The position numbers and the translations under genes are program-made. Under the pieces are notes generated by a model. It saw nothing but the letters and a program-made list of their open reading frames with translations, was not told where the DNA came from and did no database searches. From positions 1 through 48,179 of the forward strand of contig NZ_JXQV01000041.1 of NCBI RefSeq assembly GCF_000834635.1: a stretch of 48,179 bases of DNA, in the 5' to 3' direction. Of the stretch, positions 26,036 to 34,120 are shown piece after piece. Within the stretch, counting starts at the first letter, position 1; every line of letters begins with the position of its first letter. This stretch comes from Agrobacterium tumefaciens. GTDB taxonomy: Bacteria; Pseudomonadota; Alphaproteobacteria; Rhizobiales; Rhizobiaceae.

Positions 26036-26361
26036 TGTCTATCCTCCAAGTCCTCAATAGAACAAACTCGGCAGAACCTGCTCTGTTCCGATAATACGGG
26101 ATTTCAAAGGGCGTCATTTAGACGCCGTTACGTTTGACGCGGGCCGCATATCCGTAGTGGCCGATGCTCTGTCGTTCGGCGCTTCTCGTTGTGGGAACCC
26201 GGAGCCGAAGAACGGGTAATCTTGCAACGCACGCTATGTCCCTGCATTTAAGGAACGACACCAGCGTCGTCGCGTCCGATAACGGGGATGCAGTGGCGAT
26301 TTCTGACAGACCCGGAATAGGAGATTGTTGGCAGGCGTGGTCTGGTGTTAGTTTTATACGC

Positions 26362-26655
26362 ATGGATGAGTCGCCTCGTAAATCTAACCTGCTCATGAGG
26401 TTTCAACGTCATTTGGCTGAAATGACCGTGGTCATTGCCGGCCCGTGCATAATGACGTTTACTGCCAGCCAAATCTGGCAGGGTTACGCGTTTGGCGAAA
26501 GCGCTAACACTTCCCGCACCCAGGACATTGTTACCTTCCATTTGCTTCATGCAGTCATGATTGGAGTGGCGTTGTGTGCGCTGACAGTGAGCGTTGTGAT
26601 AGCTCGACACCTTTTGCTACGATACAAGCAATCCGCAAAAACTGTAGGAAGATGA
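26362..26655 (+). CDS. Possible small membrane protein, 97 aa
   Basis: Read from ATG 26362 (an open frame extends up to 26164 but its first part looks non-coding). Two hydrophobic segments are visible, TVVIAGPCIMTFTASQIW and AVMIGVALCALTVSVVIA, the second followed by basic residues, so a two-helix inner-membrane protein is plausible. The ribosome site is poor. No family recognised. It lies 118 bases upstream of the cold-shock gene. Confidence 0.4.
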   Translation: MDESPRKSNLLMRFQRHLAEMTVVIAGPCIMTFTASQIWQGYAFGESANTSRTQDIVTFHLLHAVMIGVALCALTVSVVIARHLLLRYKQSAKTVGR

Positions 26656-26773
26656 TGGCCCTTCTCTTCCGCACGCCCTCGTTCTACAGGCACACCTCAG
26701 CGGCGATTGATTCGTCCCGCCCCACGCTGTAAAATGAAAAAGGGCAGCGGCTGCTAGGTACCGAGGAACGATA

Positions 26774-26977
26774 ATGGCAACAGGTACAGTTAAGTTTTTC
26801 AATGACGAGAAAGGGTATGGCTTCATCACGTCTGAGAAAAGCGGTCACGATGTCTTCGTTCACATTTCGTCTTTGCAACAACGCAGCACGTTACGAGAAG
26901 GAGAGAAAGTGAGCTTTGAGATTGGCCAGGATCGCGATACCGGTAAATTGCAGGCCGAAAAAGTCAGTGTGCTTTAG
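26774..26977 (+). CDS. Cold-shock domain protein (CspA family)
   Basis: 67 residues, the usual length. It starts [20 protein letters not shown] with the RNP1 motif KGYGFI, and has RNP2 as VFVHIS. It binds single-stranded RNA/DNA as a chaperone and antiterminator. GAGGAACGATA precedes the ATG. Rhizobial genomes carry several copies; which one this is cannot be told. Confidence 0.95.
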   Translation: MATGTVKFFNDEKGYGFITSEKSGHDVFVHISSLQQRSTLREGEKVSFEIGQDRDTGKLQAEKVSVL

Positions 26978-27184
26978 TTATGCGAAGCCAGTGTCGCTGA
27001 CATCGTCAATGATTTGAAAAACCTGAAGCTATCTCCGAGACAATGTATTAGCAGTCATTGAGTGCGCTCGCACGCCACTCGCGGCGTCGAAAATGGCCGT
27101 CGCTTCTTTGGTTACTATAGTCAGTATATTAATCATTTAAGATTATCGTGGTGGCAGCAAATTCCATCAAACCAGGCGCGCGCT

Positions 27185-29002
27185 ATGATCGACTTTTTTG
27201 CTTCCAACTCCAATCAGGTCCTCTCCGCACTTGATCTCTCCTTTGCCATCATCGAATTCGAAACGGACGGCACTATCCTCAGAGCGAACAAGAACTTTTG
27301 CGATTTGATGGGGTACACCGAGAAAGAGATCGTCGGACAGCATCACCGTATCTTCATCGATAAAGAATATGCCGGCTCCTCCGAATATACCGCTTTCTGG
27401 CGAAAACTTCAGGGCGGCACTTTCGAGTGCAGTGAGTTCAAGCGCATCGCGAAAAACGGTGACGAGATTTGGATCCGGGGCAATTATAACCCGGTCAAGA
27501 GCAGCAGTGGCAAAGTCCTCAAGATCATCAAATTTGCAAACGACATTACTCAGACCAAGATGGGTGGACTTGATAGCAGCGCAAAGCTCGCAGCGGTTTC
27601 TCGCGCACAGGCGACAATCGAATTTACGCCTGAAGGCAAGATTCTGACCGCAAACGAAAACTTTTTAAAGGCGATGGGATACTCGCTGAACGAGATCGTC
27701 GGTCAGCATCACCGCATGTTTGTGGAGCCTACCGAGGCAAGCTCCCAAAGATATATGGAGTTCTGGACCCGGCTACGCATGGGCGAATACGTCGCGGATG
27801 AATTCCTGCGCATCGGCAAGGGTGGGCGTCATGTTCATATCCAGGCGTCCTACAATCCGGTTTTCGATCCAAGCGGAAAGATCATCAAAATCGTCAAGTT
27901 TGCGACTGATGTCACCGGGCGCGTGGAAAATGTCGAGCAGCTTGCGCTAGGGTTGACGCGCTTTGCCGATGGCGATTTATCTCAGCAAATCGATCGTCCT
28001 TTTATTCCATCGCTGGAGAGACTTAGAACGGACTTCAACTCTGCATCTCAAAAGCTAAAGCTCGCCATGGCCGCAGTTGCCGAAAATGCACAGGCGATCA
28101 CCTCTGGCTCCAACGAAATTCGCATATCTGCAGACGATCTGGCAAAGCGTACAGAACAACAAGCGGCCTCTGTCGAAGAGACGGCTGCCGCCTTGGAACA
28201 AATTACGACGACCGTGAAAGACTCCAGCCAGCGCGCTGAAGAGGCTGGCCGCCTCGTTGCTCGCACCAAAGATCATGCCAACCACTCAGGCGATGTCGTG
28301 CGTGAAGCCATCAGCGCTATGGATCAAATCGACGCATCTTCCAAGGCAATTTCAAACATCATCGGCGTGATCGACGAAATTGCATTTCAAACGAATTTGC
28401 TGGCACTCAACGCAGGTGTCGAAGCGGCACGCGCGGGGGAGGCTGGAAAAGGATTTGCTGTGGTTGCCCAAGAGGTGCGCGAACTTGCGCAGCGTTCAGC
28501 GACCGCGGCAAAAGAGATTAAAGTCCTCATCACCGCATCTGGTTCATATGTCAGCAACGGCGTAACGCTGGTGACAAAAGCCGGGACAGCTCTGCAGGAG
28601 ATTGCCTCCCACGTCGAGAACATTAATGGCGATATCACAGCCATTGTAGAAGCTTCCCGTGAGCAGTCGACTGCGCTGAGCGAAATCAACAGGGCCATTA
28701 ATTCGGTTGACCAGGGCACACAGCAGAACGCCGCCATGGTGGAAGAACAGACAGCCGCCAGCCATGAACTGGCCAAGGAGGCCGCTGCGTTGTTCGAATT
28801 ACTTGATCAGTTCCGTTTCGAAGTTGTGAAACGCTCGCAATCGACAAACCCTGTTGAGACCAAACGGCAGGCGACGACTAAAATTGCACCATCACTTGTT
28901 GCGAACGCCCCAGTCCGACGTTCGTCCTACGTTACGGCCCCTCGCCGGACGCCAAACGCCTCGGCTGCTGCAGCGGTTCAGGAAAGCTGGGAAGAGTTTT
29001 AG
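27185..29002 (+). CDS. Soluble methyl-accepting chemotaxis protein with two PAS domains
   Basis: 605 residues from ATG 27185. A GTG at 27062 would add 41 residues unlike the family, so it was not chosen. PAS/PAC 1 about 20-140 (FAIIEFETDGTILRANKNFC), PAS/PAC 2 about 145-260 (ATIEFTPEGKILTANENFLK), a HAMP-like segment about 260-315 (LTRFADGDLSQQIDRPF), then the signalling domain with the hairpin tip IDEIAFQTNLLALNAGVEAA and AGKGFAVVAQEVRELAQRSA. The C-terminus ends in ESWEEF, a tail of the kind used to tether CheR/CheB. No membrane helix is present, so it senses in the cytoplasm. It is a paralogue of the partial gene at 1-920. Confidence 0.95.
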   Translation: MIDFFASNSNQVLSALDLSFAIIEFETDGTILRANKNFCDLMGYTEKEIVGQHHRIFIDKEYAGSSEYTAFWRKLQGGTFECSEFKRIAKNGDEIWIRGNYNPVKSSSGKVLKIIKFANDITQTKMGGLDSSAKLAAVSRAQATIEFTPEGKILTANENFLKAMGYSLNEIVGQHHRMFVEPTEASSQRYMEFWTRLRMGEYVADEFLRIGKGGRHVHIQASYNPVFDPSGKIIKIVKFATDVTGRVENVEQLALGLTRFADGDLSQQIDRPFIPSLERLRTDFNSASQKLKLAMAAVAENAQAITSGSNEIRISADDLAKRTEQQAASVEETAAALEQITTTVKDSSQRAEEAGRLVARTKDHANHSGDVVREAISAMDQIDASSKAISNIIGVIDEIAFQTNLLALNAGVEAARAGEAGKGFAVVAQEVRELAQRSATAAKEIKVLITASGSYVSNGVTLVTKAGTALQEIASHVENINGDITAIVEASREQSTALSEINRAINSVDQGTQQNAAMVEEQTAASHELAKEAAALFELLDQFRFEVVKRSQSTNPVETKRQATTKIAPSLVANAPVRRSSYVTAPRRTPNASAAAAVQESWEEF

Positions 29003-29049
29003 AGCCCGTCGATTCAACGCGGACTCGCATCGGTCGTGAGGGTCGACAC

Positions 29050-29375
29050 ATCAACCTACCCTTACAAATCCCGCCGCACCAGACAGGCCCATCTCGAAAG
29101 ACTGATCAAGGAGATTGTCGAAACGAGAGTGCAGTAAGGCTATGTCAGCAACGTCACCCCGGACTTCTGACGGCCTGGCAAGCCGACCGATACGGCTTCA
29201 TCGAAGCGTTCAAAAGCAAGATCAGATTGGAATGCCTAAACGCCCGTTGGTTCCTGACCCTTGCTGTTTCGCCCTAAGAGTGGGAAACTTGGCGTCGATA
29301 GTACAATGAGGAACGTCCTCGGCGATCGGATATAACGACCCAATTCTGGAGGATCATCAGGGTCTCAGGTCAGAT
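29050..29375 (+). pseudogene. IS3-family transposase (OrfB) remnant
   Basis: Pieces of a DDE transposase remain in shifted frames: LIKEIVETRVQ followed by a stop and GYVSN near 29105-29150, then DRYGFIEAFKSKIRLECLNA and RWFLTLAV near 29187-29270, with a stop before EWETW, and SAIGYND near 29317. The order matches the C-terminal part of IS3-type OrfB (FIEAFNGxxRxECLN...WFLTL...YNxxRPHxAIGY). Stops and shifts make it non-functional. Confidence 0.65.
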
Positions 29376-29435
29376 GGCATCGGCTGGCTGTTGATCCATT
29401 TAGGCTTGCGCAATGTTGACTCCGAGGAGACCTGT

Positions 29436-29669
29436 ATGGACTTGCTACGCGACGAAACTGGGAAGGTCCAGAACACACCACTGATAGGTTTTCAGGTGGT
29501 CAATATTCTTGGCGTCTTGGCTGTCGTGAAGCTCGACTTTCAGCAAGATGACGGGATCCCGGTCTCAGTCCAGGTCTCGGTTACGGCGCAACAATGCCGG
29601 GAACTTGCCCGACAGCTGCTATATCAAGCCGAGGTGTTAGAGCTGGAGCGACCGACGCCGCCGCAATGA
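29436..29669 (+). CDS. Hypothetical protein, 77 aa
   Basis: From ATG 29436, chosen because GAGGAGACC lies just upstream. A longer frame from 29391 has no ribosome site. The product starts MDLLRDETGKVQNTPLIGFQ and shows a beta-rich middle (VLAVVKLDFQQDDGIPVSVQ) then a helix with VTAQQCRELARQLLYQAEVL. Small proteins with this layout are frequent in rhizobia, with unknown role. Its boundaries are convincing; no function is assigned. Confidence 0.6.
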   Translation: MDLLRDETGKVQNTPLIGFQVVNILGVLAVVKLDFQQDDGIPVSVQVSVTAQQCRELARQLLYQAEVLELERPTPPQ

Positions 29670-29739
29670 AAGATTGTCAACGAAAGGCAGGAGACGACGC
29701 CTCACTCGGAAGCATGTTGAGAGATTTACGGCGCCCTGA

Positions 29740-29901
29740 TCAAGCTATGGTTAACCAACGGTAAGCGTAATTTTGATAGTTGGGAAAGATGAAATATACT
29801 CCAGGGTGACCGAAGAGGTAAACCTTCAACAGGTCTGGTGTCTCGGAGTCCAACCGTGCGCGTTGTTGTTCGGTATCGATGCCAGCGACAACCACAGCCA
29901 T
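29740..29901 (-). CDS. Short ORF cut by the duplication edge, possible gene remnant
   Basis: 53 codons from ATG 29901 to TGA 29740-29742. The protein ending LFGHPGVYFIFPNYQNYAY is strikingly protein-like. Only the ATGGCT at its start lies inside duplicated segment B (boundary 29896), so the original upstream part of this gene was probably replaced when the 2.4-kb segment arrived. I cannot name the family. It may be a truncated C-terminus rather than a whole gene. Confidence 0.35.
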   Translation of the reverse strand: MAVVVAGIDTEQQRARLDSETPDLLKVYLFGHPGVYFIFPNYQNYAYRWLTIA

Positions 29902-32295
29902 AGGTGACTGGGTCATTAGTCGACGACCCGTTTCTAGCGCAAAAACAAATTGTTCGTCGCGCCGCGTTGGAGGTTATGAGCCCAGCCGGCTGGTCAGCCG
30001 TGCTCTTTATTAAAGTGGCCTACTTGCAGAAGCGCGATGATGTCGTCCCTAGCTATTGGGCGCGACATCAAAAACCCTTGGATGTTATCGCAGCCCAACG
30101 ACTTCAGTGCATCTCTCTGCTCCTGGGTTTCGACCCCTTCAGCCGTTGTCTGTAGCCCTTGCGCCCGAGCCAGGTTGATGATCGCTGCGACAATCGCGCT
30201 TTTCTGGCCTTCTCCCATCCCCGCGATAAACGACTTGTCGATCTTGAGCCTATCGACAGTGACATTCTGAACCCTTGAGAAAGAAGAGTATCCGGTGCCA
30301 AAGTCGTCGATTGCAAACCTTACGCCGGCCGCTCTCAGCATGGTGACGTTTCGCTCAGTCTCCTCACCGCTGATGGCCAAGCTCTCTGTAATCTCGATTT
30401 CCAATCGTGCTGGTTCAATCCCCCATTTGGCCAGCGTGGTAAGAACCCGTAGCGGGTAGCCAGCGGAAGCGAGTTCGGACGCTGAAGCATTCACGGCGAC
30501 ACTTATGGAAGGCAACCCGGCGATCAGGCTGCACGCGTCTTCCAGAACATGCGCTCCAATCCTGTTAATGACGCCGATCTCTTCCGCGAGCGGGATGAAC
30601 ATATCTGGACCAATAGAGCCTAGCTCCGGGTGCTTCCACCGCGCCAAAGCCTCGAGCGAGCACGGGACCGCGCTGTCAGCAAAGTAGACCGGCTGGTAGA
30701 CAACCTCGATCTGCGTCCCCGTTGCCAAGGCCTCGCGCAGGTCATGCTCTAGTTTCCGGCGGGTGCGGAGGAGTTCGTCCATGTGATTGCCAAACACCGC
30801 ATATGCATTCCGTCCCGCAGCTTTTGCGTGATATAGGGCGATATCCGCCTGCCTCGTCAGTTCGACAGCATCTGCATTCGCACCTGATGCAATCGCCACA
30901 CCGATGCTCGCACCAATAGCGCCATATGCCCCGTCAATCTCAAAAGGCTCGCGCAGGCCCAGGACGATTTTTTCTGCAATGGCGACGACGTCGTCCGGGT
31001 TCATCCTTTCAACCAAGACCGTAAACTCATCACCCCCGATACGCCCAATGAGAGCGTCCGGAAGAATGTCCCGCATCCGCGCAGCAACTAAGGCGATGAG
31101 TTTGTCCCCTGTTGGATGTCCATAGGTATCGTTGACACCCTTGAACCGGTCGAGGTCAATTAAAAGTACACTGAATAGGTCCTCAGGCAATGACTCCCTG
31201 AGCCGTGCCGCGAGCTCACTGTTAAAATGCGCCCTGTTAGCCAGACCCGTCAGACTGTCGCGCAGTGCCAGATGTTGAAGCTCCTGGCGATTGGAATTGA
31301 GCTTGACGGAGCGTTGCCAGATCGCATGCCCGGCCAAGCTTGCGGCGATGAAAATGCCAATGATGGACAGTCCGACGACGGGGATTGTTGCGTGCGACAC
31401 GCTCGTTCCCGGTTCGAACGGATGCCAATTTAGGTAACCGATTGTCTGTCCGGACTTCGAGGTAAGAGCGATATGGGAGTGGCGCTGGTCGCGAGGCATC
31501 TCAGTCGTGAACTGCATCTCGGCGAATTGGTATTCACTACCTATTTCGGCCGGAAAATCTTGATCTAGAAACCGTACCGCCACATGCTGATTTTCTTCTC
31601 CCGCCTGCTGCTCAATCTCGCCCGTGTCAGACATAATCGGTTTGACACTGACCACAGCAGGTCGTTTCCCTACATAGGTCAGATCACTCTCACCGATTGA
31701 GAGGACCTTGTCCGAGATGCCTTCCTGGTCTCCAGCGACAAGCCGTTCACGCAGACGTTTCGCAAGCGGACTATATGCCAGACGAAGGTCCTGAGGTGAC
31801 ACCCCGCTAGATGATTTTGCTAGAAACTGGTAAATCGGCAGTCCATCTGGCGATAAAACGACAGCGGCATCATGGCCGAAGTAGGTGTTCATCCAGCGGC
31901 CGAGGTTCACGTCAAGCCAATCGTGATCATCGTCCTTGGTTTTGGTGACCGCGTCATCCCACACGGTGGCGCTCTCTTGATCATGAGCAACGGAAGATTG
32001 AATTTTGGCTACGATCAGGGTGGCGAGACCCTTCTGCCGCTCCGCGGCAACCTCGTCGGTTTTGGCTGCAGCCCAGTACAGGGCGCCAAGTAACATCGCT
32101 CCGACCAGGGCCGATACACCTGCCGGAATGAGCCATTTCAAGAACCACTGTGACTGCTTAATCATGCGACATCTGCCTTTTCATCAGATGGAACCTAGAT
32201 CATCTGGGTTAAGCCTCAAGGAATGGAGACGGTTAAGTTTTGGTTGTTATCCTCATCAACTAACCCAAGCGTCTTGACCTGCAATCAGCGTCGAG
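29896..32295. repeat. 2.4-kb duplicated segment, copy B
   Basis: Nearly identical to 10923-13322, same orientation. About ten scattered single-base differences occur over most of the length, but about fifteen are packed into roughly 100 bases at the start of the gene (about 32060-32160). Confidence 0.95.
29994..32165 (-). CDS. CHASE4-GGDEF-EAL bifunctional c-di-GMP protein, copy B
   Basis: 723 residues with the same architecture as the 11021-13192 protein: helix, CHASE4 sensor, helix, intact GGDEF, intact EAL with DDFGTGYSS. Differences from copy A are confined to six residues in the first 36 (signal-anchor helix, for example MIKQ instead of MIRQ and LLGALYW instead of LLSTLYW) and single changes near residues 257 and 325. 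Both copies keep the same ribosome region and upstream 130 bases, so both should be expressed alike, giving a dosage effect. Nothing suggests that either copy is dead. Confidence 0.93.
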   Translation of the reverse strand: MIKQSQWFLKWLIPAGVSALVGAMLLGALYWAAAKTDEVAAERQKGLATLIVAKIQSSVAHDQESATVWDDAVTKTKDDDHDWLDVNLGRWMNTYFGHDAAVVLSPDGLPIYQFLAKSSSGVSPQDLRLAYSPLAKRLRERLVAGDQEGISDKVLSIGESDLTYVGKRPAVVSVKPIMSDTGEIEQQAGEENQHVAVRFLDQDFPAEIGSEYQFAEMQFTTEMPRDQRHSHIALTSKSGQTIGYLNWHPFEPGTSVSHATIPVVGLSIIGIFIAASLAGHAIWQRSVKLNSNRQELQHLALRDSLTGLANRAHFNSELAARLRESLPEDLFSVLLIDLDRFKGVNDTYGHPTGDKLIALVAARMRDILPDALIGRIGGDEFTVLVERMNPDDVVAIAEKIVLGLREPFEIDGAYGAIGASIGVAIASGANADAVELTRQADIALYHAKAAGRNAYAVFGNHMDELLRTRRKLEHDLREALATGTQIEVVYQPVYFADSAVPCSLEALARWKHPELGSIGPDMFIPLAEEIGVINRIGAHVLEDACSLIAGLPSISVAVNASASELASAGYPLRVLTTLAKWGIEPARLEIEITESLAISGEETERNVTMLRAAGVRFAIDDFGTGYSSFSRVQNVTVDRLKIDKSFIAGMGEGQKSAIVAAIINLARAQGLQTTAEGVETQEQRDALKSLGCDNIQGFLMSRPIARDDIIALLQVGHFNKEHG

Positions 32296-32943
32296 ACCTC
32301 GGCTCGTCCGCGGAAGACGATCTTAAAAGGCGAGAGGTTGTTGCCGTTTGTTGATTACAGGATAATTCGCCGATCAAGAGCAAACCGTTGGCCGGCGGCA
32401 CCACTTAAAACTGTGAAACACGGGTCTTGGTGGCTTCTGGGCTGCCTTAAATGACTGAAATGAAGGCGCAAAGCTACAGTGGCAATACACGCCTTCGCCT
32501 TGAGCGGTATCGAACCATCAACAAGTAGTTCGTCGACACTAAGACGTTGATATTTAATGTTTTTGTGCAATGGGAGCGCCCATCGCGGCATAATAGATTA
32601 GATTGGCCGCCGCTCACCAATCCTTACTCACCTGCGGGATGAAACTCTCACGCCATCTCATGATATATGTAGTGAGAAGATTCGGGGTGGTCTTGATGGA
32701 CACGAAAATTCATAAATGGTTCACTGACGGCCAGGCATCCAATCTAGGGAGTAGCACGTGAACTGGCATTCGTCACATTTTCGATAGCGACAACAGCACG
32801 GCTGGCAATCAAGATAGCGTTTAAGGATCGCTAAAGCGGGCATGCCGCTTATCGGTTCAAGAAAGGTGTCTCTCGAAAGCCCAGCAAAGCTTTCTCTCTC
32901 CCGTGTTGATGGTACGCTATCACCATTAGAGATGGAGGTGCTG
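32296..32943. other. Intergenic region between duplication and defence island
   Basis: About 650 bases. A minus-strand frame at 32355-32591 lacks a ribosome site and family-like features. This is the left edge of the AT-richer island and may contain an integration junction, but no att site or tRNA was recognised. Confidence 0.4.
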
Positions 32944-33960
32944 ATGAAACTGACCCGTTCTGAGTTGTTCAGGAAGGTATGTGAGTTGCCACTGAGTAAA
33001 CTTGGACCGGAACTGGAGACAACAGGTACGGCTCTGGCCGCGATTTGCAAGCTGCATCAGATTCCTTATCCGGGATCAGGATACTGGACACGGAAATCGT
33101 TGGGCCTTGCCCCTGATCTCCCTATCCTTCCAGAGGGACCGGATGATGCGATCGAGATCGCAACGCGAGTGGTTACCCCCCGAAAGCCGCGGGCGCAGAG
33201 GTCAGAGGCCGCTCCCTCCACTAAGATCAAGTCAGGCCCAAAGCATCGTCGGTCAGAACATCATTCGTTGCTCTTCGGCGTGGAAGAACATTTTAGGAAA
33301 ACCCGGGCTGCCGACAAGGGCGAGTTTCTGCGTCCATGGAAGAGGCTCCTACCTGATATAATATCGTCACAGGAAGCGCTGCCTCGAGCTCTAGCACTTG
33401 GAAACAGGCTTTACCTAGCCTTCCGAGAAGTCGGCTTGAACGTTCAGATCGCTCCAGCGGCAGAAAATCTTTCGAGAATTCAGATTGAGGAACGCGAAGT
33501 CGAGCGTAAAGATCGTAAATACGGGCGATACGGTTTTGGTACCATCTGGGCGCCAGACAGGCCGACAGTCGTATTCGTTGACAACGTGCCCATCGGCGTG
33601 ACCATCACGGAGATGACCGAACGCGTCACGATGAGGTACGTCAGTGGAGACTATCATCGAGAGGACAGCAAGCTCGTCAGGTCGCTGAAGAGCTGGCAGT
33701 TAACGCACTCGTGGACTACGGAACAGGATTTACCTTCAAGGCGCTTCAGAATTGTTACCTACTCCCCGAAACGCGGTGTTGACTGGACGCATCAGTGGCA
33801 GGATTCAGCATCGGAAGAAGTGTCCAATAAGATACCGGAAATCGTTCAGGCATTAAGGGCGGCCAAAGAAAAGCTGCTCGCAATGATGCTGGCTGAAGAT
33901 GAAGCCGAGGCTAAGCGATGCGCCGCCCGCTCTGCTTCGAGATATTTTAATACCCAGTGA
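32944..33960 (+). CDS. Uncharacterised island protein, 338 aa, upstream of RADAR
   Basis: Start ATG 32944 has GGAGGTG at ideal spacing; upstream in-frame starts at 32842 and 32932 are less likely. The N-terminus (MKLTRSELFRKVCELPLSKL, then KLHQIPYPGSGYWTRKSLGL) matches a recurrent helix-turn-helix-like module found at the start of many island-encoded hypothetical proteins. A basic linker about 75-105 follows. The middle and C-terminal parts (about 110-330) have an alpha/beta region (ALGNRLYLAFREVGLNVQI, GFGTIWAPDRPTVVFVD) and end in a long charged helix. DNA binding through the N-terminus is inferred. It is separated from rdrA by 160-180 bases on the same strand, so it could be a regulator or accessory gene of the RADAR operon or an independent island gene. 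Confidence 0.7.
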   Translation: MKLTRSELFRKVCELPLSKLGPELETTGTALAAICKLHQIPYPGSGYWTRKSLGLAPDLPILPEGPDDAIEIATRVVTPRKPRAQRSEAAPSTKIKSGPKHRRSEHHSLLFGVEEHFRKTRAADKGEFLRPWKRLLPDIISSQEALPRALALGNRLYLAFREVGLNVQIAPAAENLSRIQIEEREVERKDRKYGRYGFGTIWAPDRPTVVFVDNVPIGVTITEMTERVTMRYVSGDYHREDSKLVRSLKSWQLTHSWTTEQDLPSRRFRIVTYSPKRGVDWTHQWQDSASEEVSNKIPEIVQALRAAKEKLLAMMLAEDEAEAKRCAARSASRYFNTQ

Positions 33961-34120
33961 CGTACTCCGTATAGAAAAGGCAAATAAGCGTGCACCCCGT
34001 TTGCACCTACTCCGGCTTCGCCCATTGTGTTTGGAATTGATCGAGATCAATCAATATCAAAAACTTGCACAATCTTAACGTTTTCAACGCTACGTAGAGA
34101 CAATTGCCATTTGCTGGCGC

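Noticed and set aside
27062..27184. N-terminal extension of the chemoreceptor from a GTG
   Set aside because: The 41 extra residues have no family match; the usual start of this receptor type is the ATG at 27185.
32355..32591. Minus-strand frame of 78 codons before the defence island
   Set aside because: No ribosome site, no family-like pattern; treated as non-coding.
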